Assembly (NCBI GenBank): GCA_905116865.2
Contig: CAJHNH020004979.1
Location: forward strand, 190,139-254,138
DNA: 64,000 nucleotides
Source of the DNA: Candidula unifasciata
Lineage: Eukaryota > Mollusca > Gastropoda > Stylommatophora > Geomitridae
Direction of reading: 5' to 3'
The notes under the pieces are model-generated. The model did no database searches. It was given only the letters and a program-made list of their open reading frames with translations, and was not told the DNA's origin. Made by a program: the position numbers and the translations under genes. Of the stretch, positions 23,813-36,696 are shown piece by piece (positions within the stretch are counted from its first letter, which is position 1; every line of letters begins with the position of its first letter).

Positions 23813-24609
23813 CTGACAGCCTATGTCTAGGCCAGAATGTTAGACAGGCCTTTGTGCCCAATTCTTAACCCTTTGAAAAAAAAGTTTGTTGGTTCGTTCG
23901 TTAGATCGTTTAATAATTTATCTGATCAGTTTACCGTTTTCATCAGTCTCCAAGAGGGACACTTCCTCGTTTTTGTTTCTGTCACTCCATAATATTCTTT
24001 GCAATTTTCTTCCCCCCCCCCCCCACCCCCTCCCGCTTTCCTTCCCAGAAAGCCACATCTAAACTGCCAGTTTGTGTTTTTCTGCTTTGCTGTTTATTAT
24101 ACACATCTCACGTATATATAACAGTTCAGTTCATGTATGGTTCCACGAATACTTCTTGGGCAACGTCGGTGGAAATTGCCACACCACGAGCAGTCTTGTC
24201 GGACTGGCTAAATTATTCCAGTGAAATAGTCGTAACATCCTACAAGTCTACGTACAGGGAATAAACATCCATACTACACAAAAGACTGGGAAGGCGAGAA
24301 ATAGTAAAGCGAATTTGACGAATGTAGCAGACAGGAGGTGTGTTCAGATCGTCAAAGAGAACATTCTAAAAAAGACTGCAGACTAAATATGTAATATCCT
24401 TCAGATAGGAAAAAAGACACAACAACAGAGAAACAGTGTGTCATGTTTCTGCACCCCCTGTAGAAATGCCTATTGTAATATACAATCAAGATAAACACAA
24501 CTAAAGCCAATAGGGTAGTGAAAAATTATAAATGCATCTCAAATTTTTGTGCAGGAGAGACCAACAATGAATATCCCATTCAACAAAATAGAAAATGTAC
24601 ACGCATGTC

Positions 24610-25130
24610 CTATCTTGAGTTGAGTTGAGTTGATTCAAGAACCGACATCACACAGCACTCGGAGCATTCCCATAATCGCTCCGCCTCCATCTTCAGCAGC
24701 CAGAGCAGAGTTCCAATATCAATAGTGCCCGCAGAATTCTGATTATACGTCCGTCTTGCTTTTTCTCTGAACGTCGAGTATCGGCCAGATCCCCTCATCA
24801 CTCCCCGCTGCATCACTCTTACCAGACTTTGGTGATCAGTTTGCTCCTACGAATTGTACATGTTCCTCCACAAGATCCTAAACACGTCAGCCTTATCATG
24901 CATCAGTATTCCATCAGGTTGTGCAGAGGCAGCCATTCTGTCCACCTGTTCCTGTCTCAACACACCGGCATTACCCGGAAAGAAGACAAGGACAATGCTC
25001 CTTACCCTTAACCTCAGAAGCGAAACAAAATTCATGCCTGACCTGAACTTTCTCAGGTTACTTTCTGAGTCAGTTACAATTACGATATGTTTGTGTGTCA
25101 AGCAATCTTGTTATGTAATACCAGACAGCA
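24610..25130 (-). pseudogene. RNase H-type LINE C-terminus
   Basis: The minus strand encodes the end of an RNase H domain (IVIVTDSESNLRKFRSGMNF, with the catalytic Asp of VTDS). Then come LVFFPGNAGVL, RQEQVDRMAASAQPDGILM, HDKADVFRILW and, after a frame shift, GVMRGSGRYSTFREKARRTY, GTIDIGTLLWLLKM and WECSEC. The order is RNase H beta strand, the GHAGV-type loop, then the LINE tail ending in Cys-x-x-Cys. The upstream RNase H start and all RT are missing. Confidence 0.85.
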
Positions 25131-25204
25131 TCAGAGTGTAAACAAATCAGAACTGATAACTAGAATAACTAGACAAACTATTAGCATCATGAGGAAATAA
25201 TTAA

Positions 25205-25535
25205 CCTCTAGAACTGTGCTCTCCAACCTGGATGGCGCGCCCCATTCTAGAGAAAGGGGGGGGGGGGGGGGGGGCGAGAGACAGTAAAAACAAACAAAAA
25301 GTGATTTTGAAATTGAATTATCATGTACTTGTAATAATCAGGATTTTTAGCTTTAACTGTCATGAAAGCAAAACAGCGTTGGGTGCTTGATGCATAAAGT
25401 GATCCCCGTTATGACTTGTCCGAAGTCAGTCCAAACATAGCAGATATCGTATAGACCAAACAATGTCAACCACCATCAGACTGAAATTTGGGATATTTGG
25501 ACACTAAATTACCAATTGCCGGTGATTCTTCTTCG
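25205..25535. other. possible MITE debris, poly-G run
   Basis: The phrase ctctccaacctggatggcgc at 25212 followed by a G-run (25257-25274) looks like a MITE end, but the partner end is not found. Confidence 0.3.
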
Positions 25536-25815
25536 TCTTCGCGTTCACCAGCTGTATACTCTAGCGGAAAGTTCTGGTTGTTCATCTACTTCTGGACTGC
25601 TGCCCTGTTCCAGAACCTAAGCGTTGCATGCGCATCCGTTTTACAGATCTGACTCATTTGTATGCAGACTGCTAGTTCCTTGCCTCTCAGGCAGATGCAC
25701 TCTGACATTGAAGAAAGCCCCCAGTTAGTCGACTCTTACGACATGCTTTTGGGTAGGCAATGGGTCTTTTCTTGTTTTCCCTATAATAGGACCCTGGAAC
25801 CCACACAGGGAGCCG
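25535..25815 (-). repeat. dispersed family C, near-complete copy
   Basis: Complement of the family consensus: gcgttcaccagctgtat at one end, tgcctctcaggcagatgcac and ttagtcgactcttacgaca in the middle, and aacccacacagggagcc at the other. A cttcttcgtcttc tail precedes it. Confidence 0.8.
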
Positions 25816-26214
25816 GCGAATCTTTCTTTTGTTATTCGACACTCTGTATTTCGTGCGTATTTTTCCTCTAAGTTTTTGTTAGCAATACTTAGGATTTTTG
25901 TTTCTTTTTTTTCCCCCTCACATTTTTTTTATCTTGGGAATTAGGACGTGGGAGTGAACTGGCAGAAGAAGTTGAAGGAACGAAGGAGATAAGTCCAAAG
26001 AAAGGAAGGTGTATATGAATAAATTTAGATAGGAACAATGATAGAGCAGAAAAATTGGAGGAAGGAATAAATATAAGAAGAAAGAAAAATGAAGGAATAA
26101 GGGCAGGTGCAAGCAAAATACACACACCGATAGAGGAGGATAAGTGAATGTAGATAGGAGTGAAACAGCAGAAGGAACCTGTTTAAGATACTGTGGCATG
26201 AGACACTGTTTCAC

Positions 26215-27035
26215 GCTATGAAGCGTATTATTAAAGTCTGTTCATAAACTCATGAATACGAATAGATTTTAATATTTTGAAAACTAACGAACCGATTGTA
26301 ATAAATTTAGTATGCTCACTCCAGACATTCATGACGTTAAGGAAATATTTGTTTTTAACTAGTGAACAATATCAAATATAGTTTTTCTTTTCTTTACGAT
26401 ATACATTTTTATCATTAAACCGTATTCGTGGAGTTTTGGAAGATTTACTTTCAGTTGTCTCAGGAAGTAATGGTAATAAGCGCACAGTAACGGATTCAAC
26501 AGGGGGTCAAAGAAAAATATAAGTTTACGATATTTTTGTGCAACATCATAGTGTTAGTGAGGTAAAGCCAGAATAAAACGTCGTTCCAGGTTGTTTAGTT
26601 AAAGGCGTATCCACGAATTAGTGTGCTGAGTTATTGCTCGTGTTGCTTATAAAAACTGAAATAGACGTCTTCCTTATAATGAGTTTGAGGTGCGCATTTA
26701 TAACTTTGCAGAAGGTTACCGTTTTACTGTACCATCACTTCTGTCGGGAATCTGAGATGGATCATTTATATTGTAATATTTATGACCCCAAAAAAAAAAC
26801 TAACAAAAGGCGATTGGTCTGTATATAGCATTATTGATTAGGAAGATACACTTGTGAAAAAAAATTGAAGTTGAACTTAAAATGAACATGTTTGCTGTAA
26901 AATATAATATTTAATTTTACTTATTCACAATTGTTCAAAAAGACCTGTGAAATTAACTGATTAGCAAAATCCTGAGCATGTATGGTTAAAGAATAGCACT
27001 TTTTATTGCGTCATGGATATTCAAATGTTGCATGC
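26215..27035. other. AT-rich unique-looking DNA, no gene seen
   Basis: No recognisable exon, repeat or element. The preceding 25830-26214 is purine-rich and also unassigned. Confidence 0.5.
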
Positions 27036-27049
27036 AAAAAAATCATTGT

Positions 27050-27830
<781 letters not shown>

Positions 27831-28405
27831 TACAAATTATCCTCACTGCACATCAAACTATTCAGTCCATTAGTGCTCCCATCCCCTCCTCAATAAATCC
27901 CACAGTGTGTAGCGGCTGACAACACCAGTTCTGTGTTGGCCTCTTATTCTTCTTTGGCTTTTAACACACCGTTCCTACAGTCTGGTCATGGCGATTTAAC
28001 ATGCACGTTTCCAAAAAAATACATTGCAAACGTGTTCAGGAATTTCTGAATGGACTATAATCTGGTGCTGGCCCTCTATGCGTCCCAAAACTGATATTGA
28101 AAATCACAAGACGACTGCCAACGGCGCTTGACTAGATCGCTACATCAACCCCACAAGATACACGACACCCTTGTATACAAAAAGTGTCATCTCCAGCCAG
28201 ATTCATGACACCATATTTCTCATCTTACTGACAAGGTCTGCAGAGGTCTTGCAGGATCGACGTTATCTTTCTGTTGTTATCATGTTATCTTTTGAAGTTG
28301 TTATCGTGTTATCATTTGACGACATATGTTAATTTATGTTATTGTTGTGTTGCCAGGCACAACCGCTTCTTTGAGATGTTACCTGAAGTTGACAAGCCAA
28401 GGAGT

Positions 28406-28467
28406 ATGGGGTCAAGGGCGTTGAAGTCTGCATTTTTCTTCCTTTTTCTGATCACTTCATTGTTACG
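28406..28467 (+). CDS. exon 1 of secreted-protein gene (signal peptide)
   Basis: First coding exon of a five-exon gene I do not recognise. The ATG at 28406 (context gagtATGG, A at -3 and G at +4) starts MGSRALKSAFFFLFLITSLL: a short basic start, then a hydrophobic core. The exon ends TTACG|gtaagt, leaving two bases (CG) that join the G opening exon 2 to give Arg. The chain continues RPISAT, a plausible signal peptidase site after Ala. An in-frame upstream ATG at 28376 would add MLPEVDKPRS; I prefer 28406 for its stronger context and a more typical signal peptide. A cag at 28354-28356 could be an acceptor from a 5' UTR exon. The product should enter the secretory pathway. A (TCTG)n array starts 17 bp after the donor. 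Confidence 0.72.
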
Positions 28468-28483
28468 GTAAGTGGCAGCTGCC

Positions 28484-28918
<435 letters not shown>

Positions 28919-29204
28919 CGACACGTTGTTTGTTTGTGCTTTATAAGTATGTTGTGTAATTCATCGGTCTTTCATGTATCGTTTTAGCCAATTGTTTTAG
29001 TTTCACGAACTTCCCATCTTTTCAAGGAAATCCTCGGGTAGATTCATCTAGTTTTCGTTGTTCGCTTCATGTAATATCCCACGCTATGGTATCAACCATC
29101 TTTTCAGTACAAACAGGCCCAGTCGTATGGAAAGGGACCCACCGTAGTGAAGGTGTTGAGAATCAATTACTACTGAGTTTGCTTTCTGTTTGATATTTCA
29201 CTAA

Positions 29205-29372
29205 GCGAATTTACATTCATTAGTTCGTAGTTGCTTTCTAGCAATCGGCTCTCGCTCTTGATGTCACTCTTAAACCAACCAACGAAGGCCGTCTGCTGCC
29301 AAATCGTCCGCTGCTGAGATATCGGAGTTATGAAGAGCGTTAACAATGCCCAAACCACAGAAGCCGACAATG
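29205..29372 (-). mobile_element. SINE family A, decayed copy
   Basis: Weak but ordered match to family A on the minus strand: gcgaatttacattcattag, then ttgctttctagcaatcgg, then a decayed B box near 29320 and the head gtcggcttctgtggtttg. Strongly diverged, so an old insertion. Confidence 0.5.
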
Positions 29373-29525
29373 AGAGTGTTGCTCTCTAGACTAGAATTTA
29401 AAATAAAGGTTTACAAAGCCATCAACACGATCAAGAATACATAACATCGCTTATCTGATGTATCGCCTATAGAAATCATATTTATTTCAGGAAAGTAGAA
29501 TATCTTACACGTGTGTGGCAAATGA

Positions 29526-29805
29526 GGCGTTCGTGGTATAGGCGTTGCGAGTCTGACTGGTAATTTCATCGTACCGCGATCGAAACCCACTTCTGGCTGC
29601 GTGTATTTTATTATGGTATGGAGCGTCGCAGGTTTATCAAGCCTAAAATGTTTACCAAGATGTATGTCCTGGGGAAGTAAAGACGGCCGGCGTAATGCTG
29701 ACCACATTACCCACCTAGTGTCGACTGGTGTGTTAAAATATAGGTGCTCTTCCCATTTGTTCTATGCGCTCAAAGGAGTGAATAGGGATCTTGACTTTAT
29801 TCTGT
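29526..29805 (+). mobile_element. SINE family B-like copy
   Basis: A decayed tRNA-like head with the B box accgcgatcgaaacccact (29573 onward), then gacggccggcgtaatgctga and accacattacccacctagtg, as in 16846-17124. Confidence 0.7.
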
Positions 29806-29869
29806 GGCCACTGGAAATAAATACTAGCCCCAAAAAAAGCCATTAGCGACAAGAGCCTTAACTCAAAGA

Positions 29870-30130
29870 TATTACATACAACTATGTTGGGTGTTAAGTC
29901 CCCTAGGTGAAAAGGTGCTCATGAGATGGATAAGGCGGTTCTCGAGAGACTTACGGACTCTGTCCTTAGAGTGACTAGACTTGAAGGCCGTAATTTCAAT
30001 GTCGGGAATACATTGGTGATCCTGAGAGCTGAACCACAACAGCAGTAGTCTGTGGGCAACGCTCTGCTCATTCAAAAGGTGTCTGACCTTATGCAGAAAT
30101 GTTGCCTAAACCCCCGTCACATCCATGTAT
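29870..30130. other. unassigned DNA
   Basis: No gene or known repeat seen; lies between a SINE B copy and a family C copy. Confidence 0.4.
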
Positions 30131-30134
30131 ATCA

Positions 30135-30310
30135 TATTCCCCGTATGGGTTCTTGGGTCCCATTGTGGAGAAAGCAAAAAAAGACGCTCTGCCTCTCCAG
30201 CCAGCATGTCGTAAAAGTCGGCTGCCTGTGTGCTTCCTTCAAAGTCGGAGTCCATCTGCCTGAAAGGAAAGGAACCAACAGTCTGCCTAAAAATAATTCA
30301 GATCTATAAA
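30135..30310 (+). repeat. dispersed family C, 3'-truncated
   Basis: Begins ccccgtatgggttcttgg, includes aagtcggagtccatctgcct and ends at tataaaacgcatgcgg, where SINE B begins at once. The 3' third is missing, so the SINE junction probably cut it. Confidence 0.75.
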
Positions 30311-30591
30311 ACGCATGCGGATCACCGTGGTGTAGCGGCTATACGCTCGCCTGCGGATCGAAGGTCGTGGGTTCGGTCCTGACGGGGCGGCACTTTTTTC
30401 CAAAGGTGACATTGGCTGCTAGGTCGACTCAGTCTTACATCATGGGTGCTAGGTACGGTCTTTGGAAGTAAAGGCGGCTGGCGGGACGCTGACCAGGCCA
30501 CCCACCAAGTGCCGATTAGTCTATAAAAATGTATAGCCGTAAATTCCCAATACGCCTAAAGACGTGGAAACAGGACCTTTACTTTTACTTT
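30311..30591 (+). mobile_element. SINE family B, full-length copy with tRNA head
   Basis: The head is a good tRNA mimic: ccgtggtgtagcggctatac (A box) and gtcgtgggttcggtcctgac (B box). Then come a T-rich linker, taggtcgactcagtcttac, gtaaaggcggctggcgggac, cacccaccaagtgccgatta and the 3' end ggaaacaggacctttacttt. This is the best preserved family B copy and defines the others. Confidence 0.85.
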
Positions 30592-31010
30592 GCTCCGTGA
30601 TGTGGTTTTACAGAAAAATCATAAGAATTCATTGGACAGCTAAGAAGAATAACTTAGATGTTTTGAAAGAGACATATACTCGAAGACAACTTATCACAAA
30701 CATCAGAAAGAGACAGTCATCATTTTTTGGTCATCTTATGAGAAAAGGGAAAATGGATCATGTTGTAACCACTGGAAAAATCAGTGGAAAGAGAGAGGGA
30801 GGAACACAACGCAAAAAGATTCTTGAGAGCCTTTTGTCATGGTATGGATAGTGTGTCAACACATGGACTGATACACGCAGTTGCATATCGCAGATTGTGG
30901 AGAGGCATCATCGCCCATGCCAGTCGGCAAGGCACTTCTTGTCTTGACATTGACCCGGCGGCCCCGAGAAACGAAGATTAGTGATACTGTGTATTTGTGT
31001 AGTATTGTCT
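30592..31010 (+). pseudogene. LINE RT C-terminal remnant
   Basis: The plus strand reads FYRKIIRIHWTAKKNNLDVL, then TRRQLITNIRKRQSSFFGHL, then MRKGKMDHVVTTGKI and, after a frame shift, HGLIHAVAYRRLWRGIIAHA and SRQGT. This is the thumb and tail of a non-LTR RT, the same family as at 32610-36230. The RT core is absent. Confidence 0.85.
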
Positions 31011-31019
31011 ATTCTATGT

Positions 31020-31970
31020 ATGTGCTGAAGAAGGCTCTTTAGCCGCAAAATTCACGTTTTGTTTGTGTTTGTTATATGGTGAAGCTCGCTGGTATACTTT
31101 TCGTTCGGTTTTATATCTTTCCTTGATGAAGATCATTGTTGCCAAATTTAAAGCACTTGATACACTCCTGTAAGTTTCTTTGTCTTAGAAAGCTTAAATT
31201 TAACCTGTGTCGAGTTTTTTAACGGAAGCAAATAGTTTCCCCATCTAGGTCTGGCTGCAGATTTCTACGCTCAGAAATTCCTGGCACACTTGGCGTCAGT
31301 GAGGAGAAAAAGGCATCTGTAAAATTGGTTACAGTTTAGACGTTTTTTTTTTAATTTGTTTCTCGAACGTTTGTACAATTTGTAAACGTTATTTATTCAT
31401 GCACCAAAGTAAAACCTCGTTAATATCAACTTGCTTAAGACGAACAACCGGCGAACACGAATACACGTTTGGTTCCAGAAGAAATTTTTCATTCTTCATA
31501 TAATTATAAGTAACTGCTAAGCACAATTGTTTTTTTGTTTTTTTTTTTTCAACACGAAATCATGATTGTTGGGTCTTATGGAATTCTTGTTGAGTTTTTC
31601 TGTAATTATTTTATTCTTACAAGAACTCATGAACTTGGTTACAACTGATACGTTTAATTGTAAAAAAAAAAAAAAAAAGCAAGGTCGAGACCAAATGATG
31701 AATGCCTGGATGGATAGCTATATGTTTATGTGAGACAGAAACACTGACCTGAGCATGATTCTAGTAATCATGTGACATTGCAAAACATGACAACATGTGC
31801 TTATCGCTACAGAGCGTGACGTTCTTGCATATATATGTATGTACATACCACAAACTGGTTTTCTTGGGCTCCCAAGTTCTTTTCGTTCCGGATTTCGTCA
31901 TTCGGTTTGCAAGTTCAGGTGATGTGGAGTTGCTTGATGTTGCCGCTGTTGTTACTGAATATTTCGAGTA
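31020..31970. other. intergenic DNA, no gene seen
   Basis: Contains T-runs (31345-31352 and 31530-31549) and an A-run (31661-31678). No exon-like sequence or known repeat. Confidence 0.5.
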
Positions 31971-31975
31971 AAATA

Positions 31976-32080
31976 AACAAACACACACACACACACACGC
32001 ACACGAACACACTTTCTCTTTCTCTCTCTTTCTGTTTCTCTCTCCCCTCTCCCTAAAAATATTACTGAACAATGGTTCAC

Positions 32081-32148
<68 letters not shown>

Positions 32149-32160
32149 TTCTCTCTCTAC
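31976..32160. repeat. CA and TC microsatellites
   Basis: CA repeat at 31979-32000 and TC repeat at 32078-32158. The DNA from 32161 to 32600 is unassigned. Confidence 0.9.
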
Positions 32161-32961
32161 AAACGTACACACAGAGACTAAATTTAATTGCCCGCCTTCG
32201 CCAGGGATAGTTAGGGAGAATGTTATTTTCTCGTCTTCTGCCTCTTTGTTGTCTTCACTGCTGCCGTTTATTTATTCATTGCCCGTAGCCACCTGAGACC
32301 CACACCGCCCCCTGAAAGTTCCACACCCCCACCCCGCAACCTACCTTCTCAATTTGACTGACAATGCTTTTGTTCCCTCAATTCTCTTTCTCACTAAGTC
32401 ATTACTTTATTACGGCTCCCACTGCTAAAAAAAAAAAAACAACCGATAGTTACTGTCCAGATTTCAACTTTGAAGGGAGATAGCAGTGAAAGATAGTTTG
32501 ATCAAACTCTTTCTTCGGGAGACGTAAACAAATATATAAAGAAACTCCAGGTAAATACACTTCAGTGAATGTTAATGGTTGGTGATAGTGATGCTAGTTT
32601 GCAGCAGAATGTAGAAATTATGTCGAAAATATCACGGTTGACCTAGGAATGTACAGAAGTGCATACATTTAAGGATCTGGGCACGTGGAAATCATCAGAT
32701 AGAAGATGCATTACTGAGATAAGAAACAGAATAGGACAGGCAAAAAAACTGCACTATAAAATGAAGAACATCTTATGCAATATGTCTCTGTCATTAAAGG
32801 TTGGAAAAAGTTTTAACATATGGCTGTGAGTCCTAGACAATCGGTAGACAGGCCAAACAATTTCTTGAGGACTCGGAGATATGATTTTACAGAAGAATGC
32901 TTAGGATACCTTGGACAGCCAAAAAGAGCAACCAAGAGGTTTTGAAAGAGGCGAGAGCCCG

Positions 32962-34096
32962 CAGGGTTGCCAGATAAAAAACTTCATTTTATGCCAAACC
33001 ATTACCCAAAATATGCCAGAAAATGCCAAATAAAGTGTAACATTGTACTCAATTCACATCAAAAGCGCTAGATTGAATTCTTCACTATCATCCTCACTGG
33101 AACAAGTGGAAGACACAGGGTAAACCTTTTTAAATGTAAAATCTTTAGACATTTTCTCAGATGGGATGCAGTGTTTGCAACTAAACTATAAGGATGGTAT
33201 ATTTCTTGTTCCGAAAATCATCAATAAGATCATCTTTAAGTGCAGGCGATATAGTATTTTTTTTTTTTTTTAAGTTAGGCATGGACATTTAGTTCTATGC
33301 AACTCTATGAGCTTCAATGTTCCCCCTCGACCGTGCGCTCTCATGATTTCATTTAGATGATCATTTGTGCGTATTGCACAATGGCAGGTCATGCCTGCAG
33401 CAAGTTGCAACTATGCTGCCTCCAACTTTATCATTACTTTGCCTAGGAGTCATTGTAGTAATAAGCTGTGACTGGCTTTTTGACGGAGTTTTCATCCTGT
33501 GTTTTTCGGATTTTTCATGATTTGATAAGCTACTAATTTTTGGTACAACAGTGCAATGACACAGTTTGCAGTATGCTGTCTCTGATGCTTCTAAAGATCT
33601 TTTTAGCCGTGGGTATGTTTTCTTTCTATTATACCTGGGATGTCATAATATGCTTTCCATTTTTGGATGACGTGGCCATTGGTAAAAGTATTAAAATTTA
33701 TCACAGATAGAACTATGTCTATATCCTCTTTATTTTCTGTCCTCGAGTAGTTTCCGAACAGTCTAAATCATTTGATATCAGTGGTGGGTTTTGGTTTTAC
33801 ATCCCGCATTTATTTTAGTAGATTAACATAAATTACAGAGGGCCTTGGTTTATTGAAATCACCATCCCTTTAGGAAGACAACAAATACAATAAGAAATGG
33901 CGCGAATCTCCATTAGTCCGGACCAGGACATCACAACAAAGTCAAACTGAAATAAAGATGTTAACTGTAGGTCTACATTGCCAGGAAAAACCCAAATATG
34001 CCAAAATATGCCAGTTCATTATCTTATGCCAGTTCAATTTCAAATATTCCAGATTTGTGGAATCTGGCATAAAAAAATGCCAATATGGCAACCCTG
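32962..34096. mobile_element. hAT-type DNA transposon, 1135 bp
   Basis: The ends CAGGGTTGCCAGATAAAA and (complemented) CAGGGTTGCCATATTGGC are inverted. The flanks share agcccg (6 bp exact; 7 of 8 if the border is shifted by one base). Subterminal regions repeat 'atatgccag'. It is a shorter relative of 34187-35804, lacking about 480 internal bases. No intact ORF. Confidence 0.85.
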
Positions 34097-34167
34097 AGCC
34101 CGAAGGCAACTAACTAATCACAGCCATCAGAAAGAGACAAGTCATCATTTCTTGGCCATGTTATGAG

Positions 34168-36030
34168 TAGAGAGTCGGCTCTGTGGCAGGGTTGCCAGAT
34201 AAAAAACTTCATTTTATGCCAAACAATCACTCAAAATATACCAGAAATTGCCAAATAAAGTGTAACATTGTACTGACTTCACATCAAAAGCTCTAGATTG
34301 AATTCTTCACTGTCATCCTCACTGGAACAAATGGAAGATGCAGCATAAACCTTTTCGGATGTAAAATCTTTAAGCATTTTTTCAGATGGAATGAAGTCTG
34401 TGCAACATTTCTTTGATATCAATAGTTCTGCTCAAATTCTGACAACTGCATCAAGAAAATCCAGTTGTATTTTGTTACTTGCTTGTGATTTAGTTGAAGT
34501 AACAAGAGATAATTTTCTCTCAACTACAGAATTGCTAACAGGCATTATTAAGCAAGTAAGGGCAAAAGAAGCCAACTATTTAAATGCCAGGTGTCGAAGT
34601 ACGCCTATCCAGAAATCGTCCATGTGTGTAGGTAGTCCATCCTTTTTTAATGTAGTTTTTTTTCTTTCCAGTTGACAACAGTTTTCTGTAGTGTTCTTCT
34701 ATAATACTGATGTTGTTTTCTGCAAGGTGTAAAAATGGTAGCTCTGAAAACTGTGTCCTTGATATTTGATTTAAAACTGCCAAAGGGCTCAATTTTGACC
34801 AGATTTTGAAATATATTCTCGGTGGGAAGTCTACATGTAATTTGATTGAGAGCTTCCTCTCGGCGATATAATATTTTTTATTACGCATAAACATTTAGTT
34901 CTATGCAACTGTATGTGTTCCAATGTACCAATGTTCCCTGACCATGCGCTCTCATGATTTCACTTAAGTGATCATTTGTGCGTATTGCACAATGGCAGGT
35001 CGTGCTTACAGCAAGTTGCAACTCTGCTGCTTTAACTGTATCATTACTTTGCCTAGGAGTTATTGTTGTATTAAGCTGTGACTAGCTTTCTGACAAAGTT
35101 TTCATCCTGTGTTTTTTGGATTTTTCATGATGTGAAATGCTACTAAATTCTTGGTGCAACAGTGCACTGATACAGTTTACAATATGATGCCTCTGATCCA
35201 TCTGAAGATCTTTTGAGCCATGAGTATGTTTTCTCCCAATTACTATTATTATTGCGATTGCTGTCATAAGATGCTTTCCATTTTTTGGGTGACGTGGCCA
35301 TTGGTAAAAGTAATAAAATCTATCACAGATAGAATTAGGTCTAAATCCTATCTATTTTCTGTCCTCAAGTAGTTTCTGAACAGCCTGAATCACTTGGTAT
35401 CAGTGGTGGGTTTCCTTTTATGTCTCGCATTTTTCTAGTAAATTAACATAAATTACAGAGGTTTATAGCAGTCACGATCCATTTAGGAAGATAACAAAAC
35501 AATAAGAAATGGAGCGAATCTCCGTTAGTCCGAAATGGCGCGAATCTCCGTTAGTCCGTACCAGGACATCACAACAAAGTCTAACTGAAATAAAGATTTT
35601 AACTGTAGGTCTACTTTGCTTTTAATAAATGTGCGTGTTTATAACAGAGGAGCCATGAAGAAAATGTGAGCACACCTTGATAAGAAAAGCCAGGAAAAAC
35701 CCAAATATGCCAGAATATGCCAGTTCCTTATCTTATGCCAGTTCAATTTCAAATATGCCAGATTTGTGGAATCTGGCATAAAAAATGCCAATATGGCAAC
35801 CCTGCTCTGTGGCTAAGTCGATGCTAACGCTTCGTAATGACGGGGAACCGGATTCGATCCCAGCTGCAGGCCATACGCCTTGTGTTGGTTTTGACAGTGG
35901 TATCAGGGGGCCGACTGCCCAGAAAGCAATGGCAAACTACTGGAGGTAAATTAGCCTAGAGAAACCACACAACAACCAGGGGCTGCTGGCGTTGGTTCTG
36001 CAAAGTCATGTAAAGGATACGCAAGTAACC
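34168..36030 (+). mobile_element. SINE family A, split by a hAT element
   Basis: The 5' end (34168-34186, gagtcggctctgtgg) and the rest (35813-36030, ggctaagtcgatgctaacgc, then ggattcgatcccagctgc) form one SINE. Its own target duplication is tatgag (34162-34167 and 36031-36036), inside the LINE. The hAT element interrupts it after base 34186. Confidence 0.88.
34187..35804 (-). mobile_element. hAT-type DNA transposon, 1618 bp, with decayed transposase
   Basis: The ends CAGGGTTGCCAGATAAAA and its imperfect complement, with a perfect 8-bp duplication ctctgtgg (34179-34186 and 35805-35812), place this in the hAT superfamily. On the minus strand a decayed transposase start is visible at about 35267-34960: a Cys-His block with FSSISHHEKSKKH, like a BED zinc finger, then KAAELQLAV and HCAIRTNDHLSEIMRAHG-like sequence. 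These resemble the N-terminal part of hAT proteins. Stops and frameshifts make it inactive. A further ORF at 34580-34894 may be part of the same protein but is not recognised. Confidence 0.85.
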
Positions 36031-36194
36031 TATGAGAAGATCGAAAATGGAACATGTTGTGACCACTGGAAAGATCTTTTGAAGGAGGGATAGAGGAAGA
36101 CAACAAGAGAAGATTCTTGACAGTCTTGTTGCATGGCATGGAGGTGTGTCAGCACACGAACTAATACATACTGCAGGAGATCGCAGACTGTGGA

Positions 36195-36390
36195 GAAGCA
36201 TAATCGCCCACGCCAGTCGGCAAGGCACCTGATGATGATGATGATGCCCACCAACCACAATTATGTTTAAAATCACAAATCATGCCTCTAAACGAAACGA
36301 TTTCATATATATATATATATATATTGTGGTTTGATGGCATCATCATATCATATATCATAGGTGCCCTGCCGACTGGCGTGGGCGATTATA
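36195..36390. repeat. inverted pair of LINE tail ends around a TA repeat
   Basis: The LINE tail phrase cgcccacgccagtcggcaag at 36207 recurs complemented (tgccgactggcgtgggcga) at 36368-36386. Between them lie gatgat and catcat runs and a TA repeat. This is either two tail-to-tail insertions or a local inversion. Confidence 0.75.
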
Positions 36391-36394
36391 TATA

Positions 36395-36439
<45 letters not shown>

Positions 36440-36440
36440 C
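36391..36440. repeat. (TA)n microsatellite
   Basis: TA repeat of about 22 units after a short irregular start. Confidence 0.92.
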
Positions 36441-36606
36441 ATTTTTTAAGTTTCTAAGCTTTCAGGTATATTTCTAAAGGAATGCAAGAGTAAGACCGTG
36501 TTGTGTGTGTTGCACTTTATCCCCCCTCCCGATCCTCTCTCTTTCCTCTTATCTCCACTTCATTCTCTACCCTCTCTTTCTCTCGCTATGTCTGTCAGTC
36601 TGCCTT

Positions 36607-36609
<3 letters not shown>

Positions 36610-36695
<86 letters not shown>
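36610..36695. repeat. (TC)n microsatellite
   Basis: About 42 TC units. ORFs across it are artefacts. The DNA at 36696-37155 shows nothing recognisable. Confidence 0.95.

Positions 36696-36696
<1 letters not shown>

Larger units (their letters stand above)
32610..36232 (+). mobile_element. LINE RT C-terminus split by nested insertions
   Basis: Same LINE family as 30592-31010, seen in three pieces. Piece 1 (32610-32961) reads VHTFKDLGTW, then RCITEIRNRIGQAKKLHYKM and GFER. Piece 2 (34097-34167) continues SHQKETSHHFLAML-like sequence to ttatgag. Piece 3 (36031-36232) reads KMEHVVTTGKIF, then HELIHTAGDRRLWRSIIAHA and SRQGT, with a short gatgat tail. Joined, the pieces line up without gaps with 30640-30930, which proves the order of insertion. 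The intervening DNA is hAT (32962-34096) and SINE A plus hAT (34168-36030). Confidence 0.88.

Noticed and set aside
30311..30385. Functional tRNA genes at SINE heads (also 17445, 41705, 43661 and 48645)
   Set aside because: A and B boxes are present but the acceptor stems do not close and each head runs into a SINE body shared by other copies.
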